Assembly: GCF_004341365.1 (NCBI RefSeq) | Contig: NZ_SLXH01000009.1 | Span: 59,328-123,327, forward strand | Length of the DNA stretch: 64,000 bases | Direction of reading: 5' to 3' | From: Simplicispira metamorpha | GTDB taxonomy: Bacteria; Pseudomonadota; Gammaproteobacteria; Burkholderiales; Burkholderiaceae_C | Part shown: piece by piece, positions 52,370 through 64,000 of the stretch | How the letters are laid out: each line of letters opens with the position of its first letter | How positions within the stretch are numbered: position 1 is the stretch's first letter | The notes under the pieces: generated by a model | The model's database searches: none | What the model saw: only the letters and a program-made list of their open reading frames with translations | What the model was told of the DNA's origin: nothing | Position numbers and translations under genes: made by a program

Positions 52370-53746
52370 ATGAGTTTGCGTATCTACAACACGCTGTCGC
52401 GTGCATTGGAAGCGTTTTCCCCGCTCGAACCCGGCCATGTGCGCATGTACGTCTGCGGCATGACCGTGTACGACCTGTGCCACCTGGGCCATGCCCGCTC
52501 CATGGTGGCGTTTGATGTGGTGCAGCGCTGGCTGCGCACCAGCGGCTACCGCGTGACCTACGTGCGCAACATCACCGACATCGACGACAAAATCATCCAG
52601 CGCGCCGTGCACAACGGCGAAACCATCCGCAGCCTGACCGACCGCATGATCGATGCCCTGCACCAGGATGCCGACGCGCTGGGCATAGAGCGCCCCACCC
52701 ACGAGCCGCGCGCCACCGACTACGTGCCGCAGATGCTGTCGCTGATTGGCCAGCTGGCCGACAAGGGCCTGGCCTACCAGGCCGGCAATGGCGACATGAA
52801 CTACGCCGTGCGCAAGTTTGCGGGCTACGGCAAGCTCTCGGGCAAGTCGCTGGATGAGTTGAATGCGGGCGAGCGCGTGGCCGTGCAAGACGGCAAGCAC
52901 GATCCGCTGGACTTTGTGCTCTGGAAATCGGCCAAACCCACCGAACCGACCGAGGTGCAGTGGGACAGCCCGTTCGGCAAAGGCCGCCCCGGTTGGCACA
53001 TCGAATGCTCGGCCATGGGCTGCGCACTGCTGGGCGAGAGCTTTGACATCCACGGCGGCGGCGCCGACTTGCAGTTTCCGCACCACGAAAACGAAATCGC
53101 CCAAAGCGAAGGTGCCCACGGCCAGATGCTGGCACGCACCTGGATGCACAACGGCTTCATCAACATCGACAACGAGAAGATGTCCAAATCCCTGGGCAAC
53201 TTCTTCACCATCCGCGACGTGCTGCAACAGTACGACGCCGAAACGGTGCGCTTTTTTGTCGTGCGCAGCCACTACCGCAGCCCGCTCAACTACAGCGATG
53301 TGCATTTGAACGACGCCCGCGCTGCCCTCAAGCGCCTGTACACCGCCCTGAGCCTGGTCGCGCCCGCCGAGGTGGACGTGGACTGGGCCGAGCCACACGC
53401 CGCCCGCTTCAAGGCGGCCATGGACGAAGACTTTGGCACGCCCGACGCCGTGGCCGTGCTGTTTGACCTGGCCAGTGAAGTCAATCGCAGCCAGTCGGCG
53501 CAGGCTGCCGGGTTGCTCAAGCGCCTGGGCGCCTGCCTGGGGTTGCTGCAAGCCGATCCGCAGGCATTTTTGCAAGCGGGCACGGCGCTGGATGGCGCCG
53601 CCATCGAGGCGCAGATTGCCGCGCGCACCGCCGCCAAAGCCGCCAAAAACTGGGCCGAAGCCGACCGTATTCGCCAAGAGCTGCTGGCCGCTGGCATCGT
53701 GCTCAAAGACTCTGCCGCAGGCACCACCTGGGAAGCTGCCCAGTGA
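52370..53746 (+). CDS. cysS: Cysteinyl-tRNA synthetase
   Basis: This 458-residue class I synthetase has the HIGH-type motif '[18 protein letters not shown]', zinc ligands starting with '[10 protein letters not shown]' and 'HIECSAMG', and KMSKS as '[18 protein letters not shown]'. It is divergent from the TPR gene, with 211 bp between them in which I find no clear regulatory site. Confidence 0.98.
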   Translation: MSLRIYNTLSRALEAFSPLEPGHVRMYVCGMTVYDLCHLGHARSMVAFDVVQRWLRTSGYRVTYVRNITDIDDKIIQRAVHNGETIRSLTDRMIDALHQDADALGIERPTHEPRATDYVPQMLSLIGQLADKGLAYQAGNGDMNYAVRKFAGYGKLSGKSLDELNAGERVAVQDGKHDPLDFVLWKSAKPTEPTEVQWDSPFGKGRPGWHIECSAMGCALLGESFDIHGGGADLQFPHHENEIAQSEGAHGQMLARTWMHNGFINIDNEKMSKSLGNFFTIRDVLQQYDAETVRFFVVRSHYRSPLNYSDVHLNDARAALKRLYTALSLVAPAEVDVDWAEPHAARFKAAMDEDFGTPDAVAVLFDLASEVNRSQSAQAAGLLKRLGACLGLLQADPQAFLQAGTALDGAAIEAQIAARTAAKAAKNWAEADRIRQELLAAGIVLKDSAAGTTWEAAQ

Positions 53747-53757
53747 AAAATTTAATG

Positions 53758-53814
53758 GTCAAAATGGCTTCCAAAGCAGACGGGGCGTGCGGTGGTAGCT
53801 ACTAAAATCATAGT
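53758..53814 (-). repeat. Dispersed repeat overlapping the start of the HhH-GPD glycosylase gene
   Basis: A worn copy: on the minus strand, TAGTAGCTACCACCGC, an 11-nt spacer, then GCTTTGGAAGCC. The GTG start and first codons of the downstream gene fall inside it. Confidence 0.55.
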
Positions 53815-54454
53815 TCAAGAGGGTGCAAATCTGGTCTCGCCCGCCTACTGGTCAGAGGCGCGCAAGCACCTCATGAAAAAAGACCGGGTCATGAAGCGCC
53901 TGATCCCGCAGTTGGGCGAGGCCACCTTGCAATCGCGCGGCGATGCCTTCACCACGCTGGCGCGCAGCATCGTCGGCCAGCAAATCTCGGTCAAGGCAGC
54001 GCAGACCGTCTGGGATCGCTTTGCCGCGCTGGCGCCAGCGACCATCACGCCCGCCAGTGTGCTGCGGCTCAAGGTGGACGACATGCGCGCTGCGGGCCTG
54101 TCGGCGCGCAAGGTGGACTATCTTGTGGATCTGGCGCTGCACTTTGACGCGGGCAAGCTGCACGTCGATGCCTGGCGCAGCATGGACGACGAGGCCATCA
54201 TTGCCGAGCTGGTGGCCATCCGCGGCGTGGGCCGCTGGACGGCAGAAATGTTCCTGATTTTCCACCTGCTGCGGCCCAACGTGCTGCCGCTGGACGACGT
54301 GGGGCTGATCAAGGGCATCAGCCTCGGTTACTTTTCTGGCGACCCGGTCAGCCGCAGCGACGCCCGCGAGGTGGCCGAGGCCTGGAAGCCCTGGTGCAGC
54401 GTAGCCACTTGGTATATTTGGCGCTCGCTGGACCCGCAGCCGGTCGCGTACTGA
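53792..54454 (+). CDS. HhH-GPD DNA glycosylase (3-methyladenine glycosylase II/AlkA-like)
   Basis: This 220-residue base-excision repair enzyme likely removes alkylated purines. It has the helix-hairpin-helix 'VAIRGVGRWTAEMFLIF' (about residues 142-158) and the catalytic Asp in 'VLPLDDVGLIKGI'. It lacks the N-terminal domain of E. coli AlkA and the iron-sulfur cluster of EndoIII/MutY. The GTG at 53792 is the only plausible start and lies inside a dispersed repeat, so the first eight or so residues derive from the repeat. It lies between cysS and accA. Confidence 0.9.
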   Translation: MVATKIIVQEGANLVSPAYWSEARKHLMKKDRVMKRLIPQLGEATLQSRGDAFTTLARSIVGQQISVKAAQTVWDRFAALAPATITPASVLRLKVDDMRAAGLSARKVDYLVDLALHFDAGKLHVDAWRSMDDEAIIAELVAIRGVGRWTAEMFLIFHLLRPNVLPLDDVGLIKGISLGYFSGDPVSRSDAREVAEAWKPWCSVATWYIWRSLDPQPVAY

Positions 54455-54508
54455 ACGGCACCGCGCCTGCGCCACCATCGGCCGCAGGGCGCCCTAGGAG
54501 AACCCATC

Positions 54509-55486
54509 TTGGCGAAAAAAACATTCCTCGACTTTGAGCAACCCATCGCAGAACTCGAAAGCAAAATTGAAGAGCTGCGCTACGTGCAAAACGAAAGTGC
54601 TGTCGATATTTCGGAAGAAATCGACCAGCTCAGCAAAAAAAGCCAGCAGCTCACCAAAGACATCTATGCGGACTTGTCGCCCTGGCAGGTTACGAAGATT
54701 GCGCGCCACCCCGAGCGCCCTTACACGCTGGACTACGTGCGCGATCTGTTCACCGACTTTGTCGAGCTGCATGGCGACCGGCATTTTGCCGACGACAAAT
54801 CCATCGTCGGTGGTCTGGCGCGCTTCAATGGCCACGCCTGCATGGTGCTGGGCCAGCAAAAGGGCCGCGACACCAAAGAGCGCGCACTGCGCAACTTTGG
54901 CATGACGCGCCCCGAGGGCTACCGCAAGGCGCTGCGCCTGATGAAGACGGCAGAAAAGTTCAGCCTGCCAGTGTTCACTTTTGTCGATACACCCGGTGCC
55001 TTTCCGGGCATCGACGCTGAGGAGCGTGGCCAGTCCGAGGCCATTGGCCGCAACATCTACGAGATGGCGCAACTGGAAGTGCCCATCATCACCACCATCA
55101 TTGGCGAGGGCGGCTCGGGCGGTGCGCTGGCGCTGTCGGTATGCGACCAGCTGCTGATGTTGCAGTATTCGATCTACTCCGTCATCAGCCCTGAGGGTTG
55201 CGCCTCCATCCTCTGGAAAACCAGCGACAAGGCCCAAGAGGCTGCCGAGGCCCTGGGCATCACGGCGCACCGCCTGAAGGCGCTGGGCCTGGTGGACAAA
55301 ATCGTCAGCGAGCCCGTGGGCGGCGCCCACCGCGATCCCAAGCACATGGCGGCCTTGCTCAAGCGCGCACTGGGCGACGCCTTCCGCCAGGTGGCCGACC
55401 TCAAGACCAAAGAGCTGATCGAGCGCCGCTACGCGCGTTTGCAAAGCTATGGTCGTTTTACCGACACCAAGGCCGATAGCCGCTGA
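54509..55486 (+). CDS. accA: Acetyl-CoA carboxylase carboxyltransferase alpha subunit
   Basis: AccA with AccD transfers CO2 to acetyl-CoA, giving malonyl-CoA for fatty acids. The 325-residue protein has '[16 protein letters not shown]', '[18 protein letters not shown]' and '[15 protein letters not shown]', the oxyanion-forming glycines of the crotonase-like fold. It starts with TTG, supported by AGGAG 8-9 nt upstream and the conserved '[17 protein letters not shown]'. A weak start codon may help balance it with AccD, a known point of control. Confidence 0.97.
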   Translation: MAKKTFLDFEQPIAELESKIEELRYVQNESAVDISEEIDQLSKKSQQLTKDIYADLSPWQVTKIARHPERPYTLDYVRDLFTDFVELHGDRHFADDKSIVGGLARFNGHACMVLGQQKGRDTKERALRNFGMTRPEGYRKALRLMKTAEKFSLPVFTFVDTPGAFPGIDAEERGQSEAIGRNIYEMAQLEVPIITTIIGEGGSGGALALSVCDQLLMLQYSIYSVISPEGCASILWKTSDKAQEAAEALGITAHRLKALGLVDKIVSEPVGGAHRDPKHMAALLKRALGDAFRQVADLKTKELIERRYARLQSYGRFTDTKADSR

Positions 55487-55537
55487 GCTGGCACTGCCCG
55501 GGGCGGTTTGCGCCTTGGGCTAGCCCGCTGCACTGCC

Positions 55538-56500
55538 ATGTCCACCACCTTCGATGCTGCGATCGGCGCGTTTGTCCCGGCGCTGCCGTTGGCCGTGGGC
55601 CTGAGTGGTGGCGCGGATTCGACGGCGCTGCTGCTGGCCTGTGCGCAGCGCTGGCCGGGGCAGGTGCAGGCCATCCATGTTCATCATGGTTTGCAAGCGG
55701 CGGCAGATACCTTTGTGCAGCACTGCACTGCGTTGTGCCAGCGCCTGCGGGTGCCCTTGCTGGTGCAGCACGTGGATGCCCGCCATGCGCCCGGGCAAAG
55801 TCCTGAAGATGCCGCCCGCATCGTGCGTTACAAGGCTTTTGAGGCTGCAGCCCGCTCCCAGAAATCGCAAGCAGCTATCAAATCAATAGCTTTGGCGCAG
55901 CACGCGGATGACCAAGTAGAGACGCTGTTGCTGGCGCTGTCGCGCGGCGCGGGGGTGGCAGGGCTGGCGTCCATGCCGGCACAGTGGCAACGCGCGGGGT
56001 TGGACTGGCATCGGCCACTGCTCCAGGTGAGTGCGACCGAAGTGCGTGCCTGGCTGCGCGCACGTGGCGAGGTCTGGGTAGAAGACCCCACGAATGCCGA
56101 TGAGCGCTATACCCGCAACCGCATCCGTGCGCGCCTGTTGCCGGTGCTGGAGGCGGTGTTCCCAGCGTTTCGCGACACTTTTGCGCGCAGTGCGGCGCAT
56201 GCGGGCCAAGCCAAAGCGCTGTTGCAGGAACTGGCGCAGCAAGACCTGGCCGCAGTGGGCGTGCCGCCGCAGCTGGCTGTGCTGCAGGCGCTCAGCCCGG
56301 AGCGCCAGGCCAATGTGCTGCGCCACTGGCTGCTCAGCAGCCACCAGACCACGCCCGCCGCAGCGCAACTGGCAGAGTTGATGCGCCAGATCGCTGCCTG
56401 CACCACCCGTGGGCACCGGATTCACATCAAGGTGGGCAGGGGGTTCATCGAGCGCCGGGGCGCAGAGCTCGATTGGTACAATCCGCCGGTTTTGGATTAA
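55538..56500 (+). CDS. tilS: tRNA(Ile) lysidine synthetase TilS
   Basis: TilS modifies C34 of tRNA-Ile(CAU) to lysidine so that it reads AUA. The 320-residue protein is the short form, with PP-loop 'VGLSGGADSTALLLAC' (about residues 18-33), 'IHVHHGLQAAADTF' and 'AQHADDQVETLLLALSRGAG'. The segment just before 'LAQHADDQ' (about residues 109-118, 'KSQAAIKSIA') is encoded by a copy of the dispersed repeat and looks about five residues longer than is usual there. The ATG at 55538 is the start. Confidence 0.93.
   Translation: MSTTFDAAIGAFVPALPLAVGLSGGADSTALLLACAQRWPGQVQAIHVHHGLQAAADTFVQHCTALCQRLRVPLLVQHVDARHAPGQSPEDAARIVRYKAFEAAARSQKSQAAIKSIALAQHADDQVETLLLALSRGAGVAGLASMPAQWQRAGLDWHRPLLQVSATEVRAWLRARGEVWVEDPTNADERYTRNRIRARLLPVLEAVFPAFRDTFARSAAHAGQAKALLQELAQQDLAAVGVPPQLAVLQALSPERQANVLRHWLLSSHQTTPAAAQLAELMRQIAACTTRGHRIHIKVGRGFIERRGAELDWYNPPVLD
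55862..55894 (-). repeat. Dispersed repeat arm inside tilS
   Basis: Minus strand TTTGATAGCTGCTTGCG (55866-55882) matches the left arm of the intergenic copies. The right arm is absent. The insertion keeps the tilS frame. Confidence 0.65.
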
Positions 56501-56581
56501 CAACTGCACGAAAAACGGCGGCGCGCCAAAACACTGTGCAACCTGCGCCGTGCTCCAGGATTTCGTCACCACACACCTCCA

Positions 56582-57850
56582 ATGGCATTGATCGTTCACA
56601 AATATGGCGGCACGTCGATGGGTTCGCCCGAGCGTATCCGCAACGTTGCCAAGCGCGTAGCCAAATGGGCGCGCGCTGGCCACCAAATCGTGGTGGTGCC
56701 CAGCGCCATGAGCGGCGAAACCAACCGCCTTCTGGGCCTGGCGGGCGAACTGGCCCCGGCCAAAGCCACTGCTGAATACCACCGCGAGCTGGATATGCTG
56801 GCCGCCACGGGCGAGCAGGCATCGTCGGCACTGCTGGCCATTGCGCTGCAAGCCGAGGGCATGCCCGCCGTCAGCTACACCGGCTGGCAGGTGCCCGTGC
56901 GCACCGACAGCAGCTACACCAAGGCGCGCATTGAGTCGATTGACGACCAACGCGTGCGCGCTGACCTGGATGCCGGTCGTGTGGTTATCGTCACCGGTTT
57001 TCAGGGTATTGATGGGGACGGCAACATCACCACGCTGGGTCGTGGCGGCTCGGACACATCTGCTGTGGCCATCGCTGCCGCCATGAAGGCCGACGAGTGC
57101 CTGATTTATACCGATGTCGATGGTGTCTACACCACCGATCCGCGCGTGGTGCCTGCGGCCCGGCGCCTGCACACCGTCAGCTTTGAAGAAATGCTGGAAA
57201 TGGCCAGCCTGGGCAGCAAAGTGCTGCAAATTCGCTCGGTGGAGTTTGCTGGCAAGTACAAAGTGCCCATGCGCGTGCTGTCCAGCTTCACACCTTGGGA
57301 CATCGACCTGGCCGAAGAAGCCCAATCGGGCACGCTCATTACTTTTGAGGAAGACGAAAAAATGGAAAAAGCCGTTGTATCCGGTATCGCATTCAACCGC
57401 GGCGAAGCCAAGATCTCGGTGCTCGGCGTGCCCGACACCCCCGGCATTGCCTACCGCATCCTCGGCCCCGTGGCAGATGCCAACATTGAAGTCGATGTGA
57501 TCATCCAGAACATCAGCAAAGACGGTAAGGCCGACTTTAGCTTCACGGTCAACCACAGCGATTTCAATCGCGCGCTTGATCTGTTGCGCACGACAGTGGT
57601 GCCCGAGCTCGGTGCCAAAGAGGTGGTGGGTGACCCTAACATCTGCAAGGTGAGCATTGTGGGTATCGGCATGCGCAGCCACGTGGGTGTTGCCAGCACC
57701 ATGTTCCGTGTCCTGAGCCAAGAGGGCATCAACATCCAGATGATCTCTACCTCCGAGATCAAGACCTCAGTCATCATTGATGAGAAGTATCTGGAACTTG
57801 CCGTGCGTTCGTTGCACACAGCTTTCGGTCTGGATAAGACGGCTGAATGA
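56582..57850 (+). CDS. lysC: Aspartate kinase LysC
   Basis: This enzyme phosphorylates aspartate, the first step toward lysine, methionine and threonine. The 422-residue monofunctional protein starts 'MALIVHKYGGTSMGSPERI', has the kinase segment 'TTLGRGGSDTSAVAIAAAM' and ends with two ACT domains ('SVLGVPDTPGIAYRILGPV' and 'IGMRSHVGVASTMFRVL'), which bind amino-acid effectors for feedback. At least the arrangement allows lysine/threonine control. Confidence 0.97.
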   Translation: MALIVHKYGGTSMGSPERIRNVAKRVAKWARAGHQIVVVPSAMSGETNRLLGLAGELAPAKATAEYHRELDMLAATGEQASSALLAIALQAEGMPAVSYTGWQVPVRTDSSYTKARIESIDDQRVRADLDAGRVVIVTGFQGIDGDGNITTLGRGGSDTSAVAIAAAMKADECLIYTDVDGVYTTDPRVVPAARRLHTVSFEEMLEMASLGSKVLQIRSVEFAGKYKVPMRVLSSFTPWDIDLAEEAQSGTLITFEEDEKMEKAVVSGIAFNRGEAKISVLGVPDTPGIAYRILGPVADANIEVDVIIQNISKDGKADFSFTVNHSDFNRALDLLRTTVVPELGAKEVVGDPNICKVSIVGIGMRSHVGVASTMFRVLSQEGINIQMISTSEIKTSVIIDEKYLELAVRSLHTAFGLDKTAE

Positions 57851-57878
57851 TTGAGTTGCCCAAAATTTGAGGCATAAT
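57851..57878 (+). promoter_or_regulatory. Promoter of tRNA-Ser
   Basis: TTGAGT (57851-57856), a 16-bp spacer and CATAAT (57873-57878), starting just after the lysC stop. The tRNA begins 10 nt further on. Confidence 0.6.
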
Positions 57879-57887
57879 AGCGGGATT

Positions 57888-57980
57888 GGAAACGTGACCG
57901 AGTGGCCGAAGGTGCTCCCCTGCTAAGGGAGTATGGGGTGTAGAGCCTCATCGAGGGTTCGAATCCCTCCGTTTCCGCCA
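57888..57980 (+). tRNA. tRNA-Ser (GCT)
   Basis: A 93-nt class II tRNA with acceptor GGAAACG/CGTTTCC, anticodon loop CTGCTAA giving GCT, a long variable arm (TATGGGGTGTAGAGCCTCA), T-arm GAGGGTTCGAATCCCTC and encoded CCA. Confidence 0.96.
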
Positions 57981-57984
57981 ATTA

Positions 57985-58023
57985 AAAGCCCTCAAGCAAA
58001 GTATTTGCTTGAGGGCTTTATGC
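57985..58023 (+). terminator. Rho-independent terminator of tRNA-Ser
   Basis: AAAGCCCTCAAGCAAA (57985-58000) pairs perfectly with TTTGCTTGAGGGCTTT (58004-58019) around a 3-nt loop. This is a 16-bp stem ending in T. Confidence 0.92.
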
Positions 58024-58170
58024 ATTGTTGGTATTTGTTTCTGTGGGTGTGATCTCTTTTGTGGCTGGTTCCCAGCGAGTGAGATAAAGCGACGCTGTCG
58101 CAATCTTGTGTAGTGCTTGTAGTGCAAGTTGATCGGCTTGACTGTATGTAAAAAGTATTTGCATATTTCT

Positions 58171-58212
58171 TTCAAAGTTATTTCAAGTCTGTGTTAAAAT
58201 AGAGGGCTTCGC
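58171..58212 (+). promoter_or_regulatory. rrn promoter P1
   Basis: TTCAAA (58171-58176), 18-bp spacer, TAAAAT (58195-58200), then AGAGGGCTTCGCT. A moderate sigma70 match. Confidence 0.55.
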
Positions 58213-58282
58213 TACCCGGTGCTTTGGTTTTTCCGGTGTTGTTTGGGTGGCGAAGGTGGTTGAAAAAGTTTTCTGGGTTTTG

Positions 58283-58324
58283 TGTTTAGTTGCTGAAAAG
58301 CGGTGTAGAATACAAGGCTTCGCT
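58283..58324 (+). promoter_or_regulatory. rrn promoter P2
   Basis: TAGAAT (58306-58311) followed by ACAAGGCTTCGCT. No good -35 at the right distance (TGTTTA at 58283-58288 is the nearest). Confidence 0.45.
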
Positions 58325-58391
58325 AGATAAGATTGCTGCTTGCAGTGTTCTGTTTGGTGAGAATGCTGAGAAGTTTAAATAACCCTCAGTG

Positions 58392-58434
58392 TTGACAGGA
58401 AATAAAAAGACCTGTTATAATTCAAGGCTTCGCT
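58392..58434 (+). promoter_or_regulatory. rrn promoter P3 (strongest)
   Basis: Perfect TTGACA (58392-58397), 18-bp spacer, perfect TATAAT (58416-58421), then TCAAGGCTTCGCT. It shares the AGGCTTCGCT initial region with P1 and P2. Confidence 0.85.
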
Positions 58435-58477
58435 GATCGCAGCGACCTTAGTGGAATAAGAGTTAAATCTGTTCTGT

Positions 58478-58493
58478 TGGTACTTTAAAAATA
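58478..58493 (+). promoter_or_regulatory. boxA-like antitermination site before 16S
   Basis: GGTACTTTAAAAATAT resembles the rrn boxA (TGCTCTTTAACA). A similar sequence precedes the 23S gene. Confidence 0.5.
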
Positions 58494-58498
58494 TACAG

Positions 58499-58518
58499 CC
58501 GATAAGCGTGGGCGTTTG
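58499..58518 (+). other. 16S precursor processing stem, 5' half
   Basis: CCGATAAGCGTGGGCGTTTG (58499-58518) is complementary, with few mismatches, to 60191-60210 (TGAACGCCCACACTTATCGG). The two halves bracket the 16S gene and form the RNase III-type stalk. Confidence 0.8.
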
Positions 58519-58636
58519 GACGTGGATTGCCAAGTTCTTTGGAACTAGTGCTTGCACTACAAACGCTCATGGAGAAGTGAAGTTCACTTCGATTTCTTTA
58601 TGAGTTAACTCGGAAGAGTATAAATTTAACAAGATC

Positions 58637-60169
<1,533 letters not shown>

Positions 60170-60190
60170 CTGGAAAACTGCAATCTAGTT

Positions 60191-60210
60191 TGAACGCCCA
60201 CACTTATCGG
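60191..60210 (+). other. 16S precursor processing stem, 3' half
   Basis: Pairs with 58499-58518. Confidence 0.8.
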
Positions 60211-60281
60211 TTGTTGGAAGAAGTCGCTGTAAAGCAACTGCAAGATTAAAAATTCTTGTTGTTATTTGCAGAGACCCGCTT

Positions 60282-60358
60282 GGGTCTGTAGCTCAGTTGG
60301 TTAGAGCACTGTGTTGATAACGCAGGGGTCGTTGGTTCGAGACCAACCAGACCCACCA
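60282..60358 (+). tRNA. tRNA-Ile (GAT)
   Basis: A 77-nt tRNA in the 16S-23S spacer, acceptor GGGTCTG/CAGACCC, anticodon loop TTGATAA giving GAT, encoded CCA. Confidence 0.98.
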
Positions 60359-60398
60359 AGTGTTACAGGTCAAATTTCGACACGACAATGCGATTCCT

Positions 60399-60474
60399 GG
60401 GGGATTAGCTCAGCTGGGAGAGCACCTGCTTTGCAAGCAGGGGGTCGTCGGTTCGATCCCGTCATCCTCCACCA
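60399..60474 (+). tRNA. tRNA-Ala (TGC)
   Basis: A 76-nt tRNA, acceptor GGGGGAT/ATCCTCC, anticodon loop TTTGCAA giving TGC, encoded CCA. The Ile-Ala order is the usual one for rrn spacers. Confidence 0.98.
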
Positions 60475-60822
60475 ACCAAGTATTTGGTTTATACGTGATT
60501 CAACACCAAAGTGGCTTTGAAAAAGGCTACTTTGTTGTTGATCGATATTGTTCGATCAATCGGCTGTTCTTTAAAAATTCATAGAGTCGAATCAGAGTTG
60601 CTGATGGAAACTGCAAGGATAAAACCTGCAGACCGTGCCATCAGCAACATGAAATTTTTGATTGCGTCAAAACGAATATTCAAGCTTAGCTTGGAAATTC
60701 AAAAGTAATACGATGAAGGCCCGAAAGGGTTTAGTTGATTACGGCATAACGCGCAAGGTGAAAGACCTTGCAAGTCCTTGAAAGAAAATGGAGATGTTTC
60801 GCAAGAGACGTCAAAGTTATAG
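60475..60822 (+). other. tRNA-Ala to 23S spacer
   Basis: 348 nt without a gene. It holds a boxA-like site (TGTTCTTTAAAAATT, about 60564-60578) and the 5' half of the 23S processing stem (60577-60600), which pairs with 63757-63782 after the 23S gene. I see nothing further in it. Confidence 0.7.
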
Positions 60823-63702
<2,880 letters not shown>

Positions 63703-63756
63703 ATAACTTTGATCTCCAATGATCAAGGTCTGTTATGCCAATAGCGCAATCAAAAA

Positions 63757-63782
63757 CAATCTGATTCCATACTCTATGAATT
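63757..63782 (+). other. 23S precursor processing stem, 3' half
   Basis: CAATCTGATTCCATACTC onward is complementary to 60577-60600 with a few mismatches. Confidence 0.75.
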
Positions 63783-63820
63783 CGCTAGGCAGTCCAAAAA
63801 ACTGCCCAGCAACAAGTTAC

Positions 63821-63934
63821 GCCTGATGACCATAGCAAGTCGGTACCACTCCTTCCCATCCCGAACAGGACAGTGAAACGACTTCGCGCCGATGATAGTG
63901 CGGGTTCCCGTGTGAAAGTAGGTCATCGTCAGGC
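63821..63934 (+). rRNA. rrf: 5S ribosomal RNA
   Basis: About 114 nt. GCCTGATGACC at the 5' end pairs with GGTCATCGTCAGGC at the 3' end; loop landmarks CCATCCCGAAC and CGCCGATGATAGT are present. The 5' end could be one base earlier. Confidence 0.96.
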
Positions 63935-63947
63935 ACCAATAGCCTCC

Positions 63948-63996
63948 AAACCCCCCCGTAACCTCACAAACAGGTCACGGGGGGTTTCGGTTTTGG
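63948..63996 (+). terminator. Terminator of the rrn operon
   Basis: AAACCCCCCCGTAACCT (63948-63964) pairs with AGGTCACGGGGGGTTT (63972-63987, one bulge), followed by CGGTTTT. Confidence 0.85.
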
Positions 63997-64000
63997 GGGG

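Larger units (their letters stand above)
58024..58636 (+). other. rrn leader region (no protein gene)
   Basis: This stretch of about 610 nt holds no credible gene. Nothing is recognisable from 58024 to about 58165. Then come three tandem promoters, a boxA-like site and the 5' half of the 16S processing stem, listed separately. Confidence 0.8.

Noticed and set aside
53758..53808. Small frame starting ATG at 53758
   Set aside because: It stops after about 16 codons and lies in the dispersed repeat.

Overview
This window is chromosomal DNA of a betaproteobacterium, most likely a member of the Comamonadaceae (Acidovorax/Simplicispira-like). The basis is the 16S rRNA text, the high-GC codon use, the gene orders (rpmE2-rho-trxA, folC-SPOR-cvpA-purF-metZ-gltX, a TadA fused to an alpha/beta hydrolase) and a short dispersed repeat that I associate with that family. 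I see no prophage, insertion sequence, CRISPR array or plasmid functions. Almost every gene is core or conserved-accessory.

Region 1 (1-14.3 kb) is a phosphate locus. It holds the start of a CHASE-type membrane sensor cut by the window edge, an OlsB-like acyltransferase (ornithine lipid synthesis), ppk1-sixA, convergent ppx, an orphan periplasmic binding protein, and the complete pstSCAB-phoU-phoB-phoR cluster. A good Pho box lies before pstS and weaker candidates lie before ppk1 and olsB. Together the genes cover phosphate sensing, high-affinity uptake, polyphosphate synthesis and breakdown, and possibly membrane lipid replacement under phosphate starvation.

Region 2 (14.4-33.6 kb) holds a GT-C-like membrane protein, rpmE2-rho-trxA, a flavoprotein, a Crp/Fnr regulator, a 3-hydroxyacyl-CoA dehydrogenase, a FimV-like protein, a TadA-hydrolase fusion, an LD-carboxypeptidase, a degenerate HD-GYP protein next to YajQ, murB, argG, ppnP, a glycine-zipper protein and an ArsC-like reductase.

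Region 3 (33.7-57.9 kb) holds folC-SPOR-cvpA-purF-metZ-gltX, tRNAs Ala-Glu-Asp, DUF937 and DUF2322 proteins, glnS, aroQ, arfB, a LigB-type dioxygenase, a minus-strand envelope/folding cluster (TPR protein, L,D-transpeptidase, ppiA, ppiB, lpxH, mtfA), cysS, a HhH-GPD glycosylase, accA, tilS, lysC and tRNA-Ser.

Region 4 (58-64 kb) is a complete rrn operon: three tandem promoters, 16S, tRNA-Ile, tRNA-Ala, 23S, 5S and a terminator, with boxA-like sites and processing stems.

The most interesting structure is the dispersed repeat of about 60 bp (core GATAGCTGCTNGCGC ... GCGCTRGAGGC), with at least 13 copies here. It sits at six of seven convergent gene junctions, and it has also entered coding DNA: the PpiA signal peptide, an insertion in TilS, and the start of the HhH-GPD glycosylase gene.
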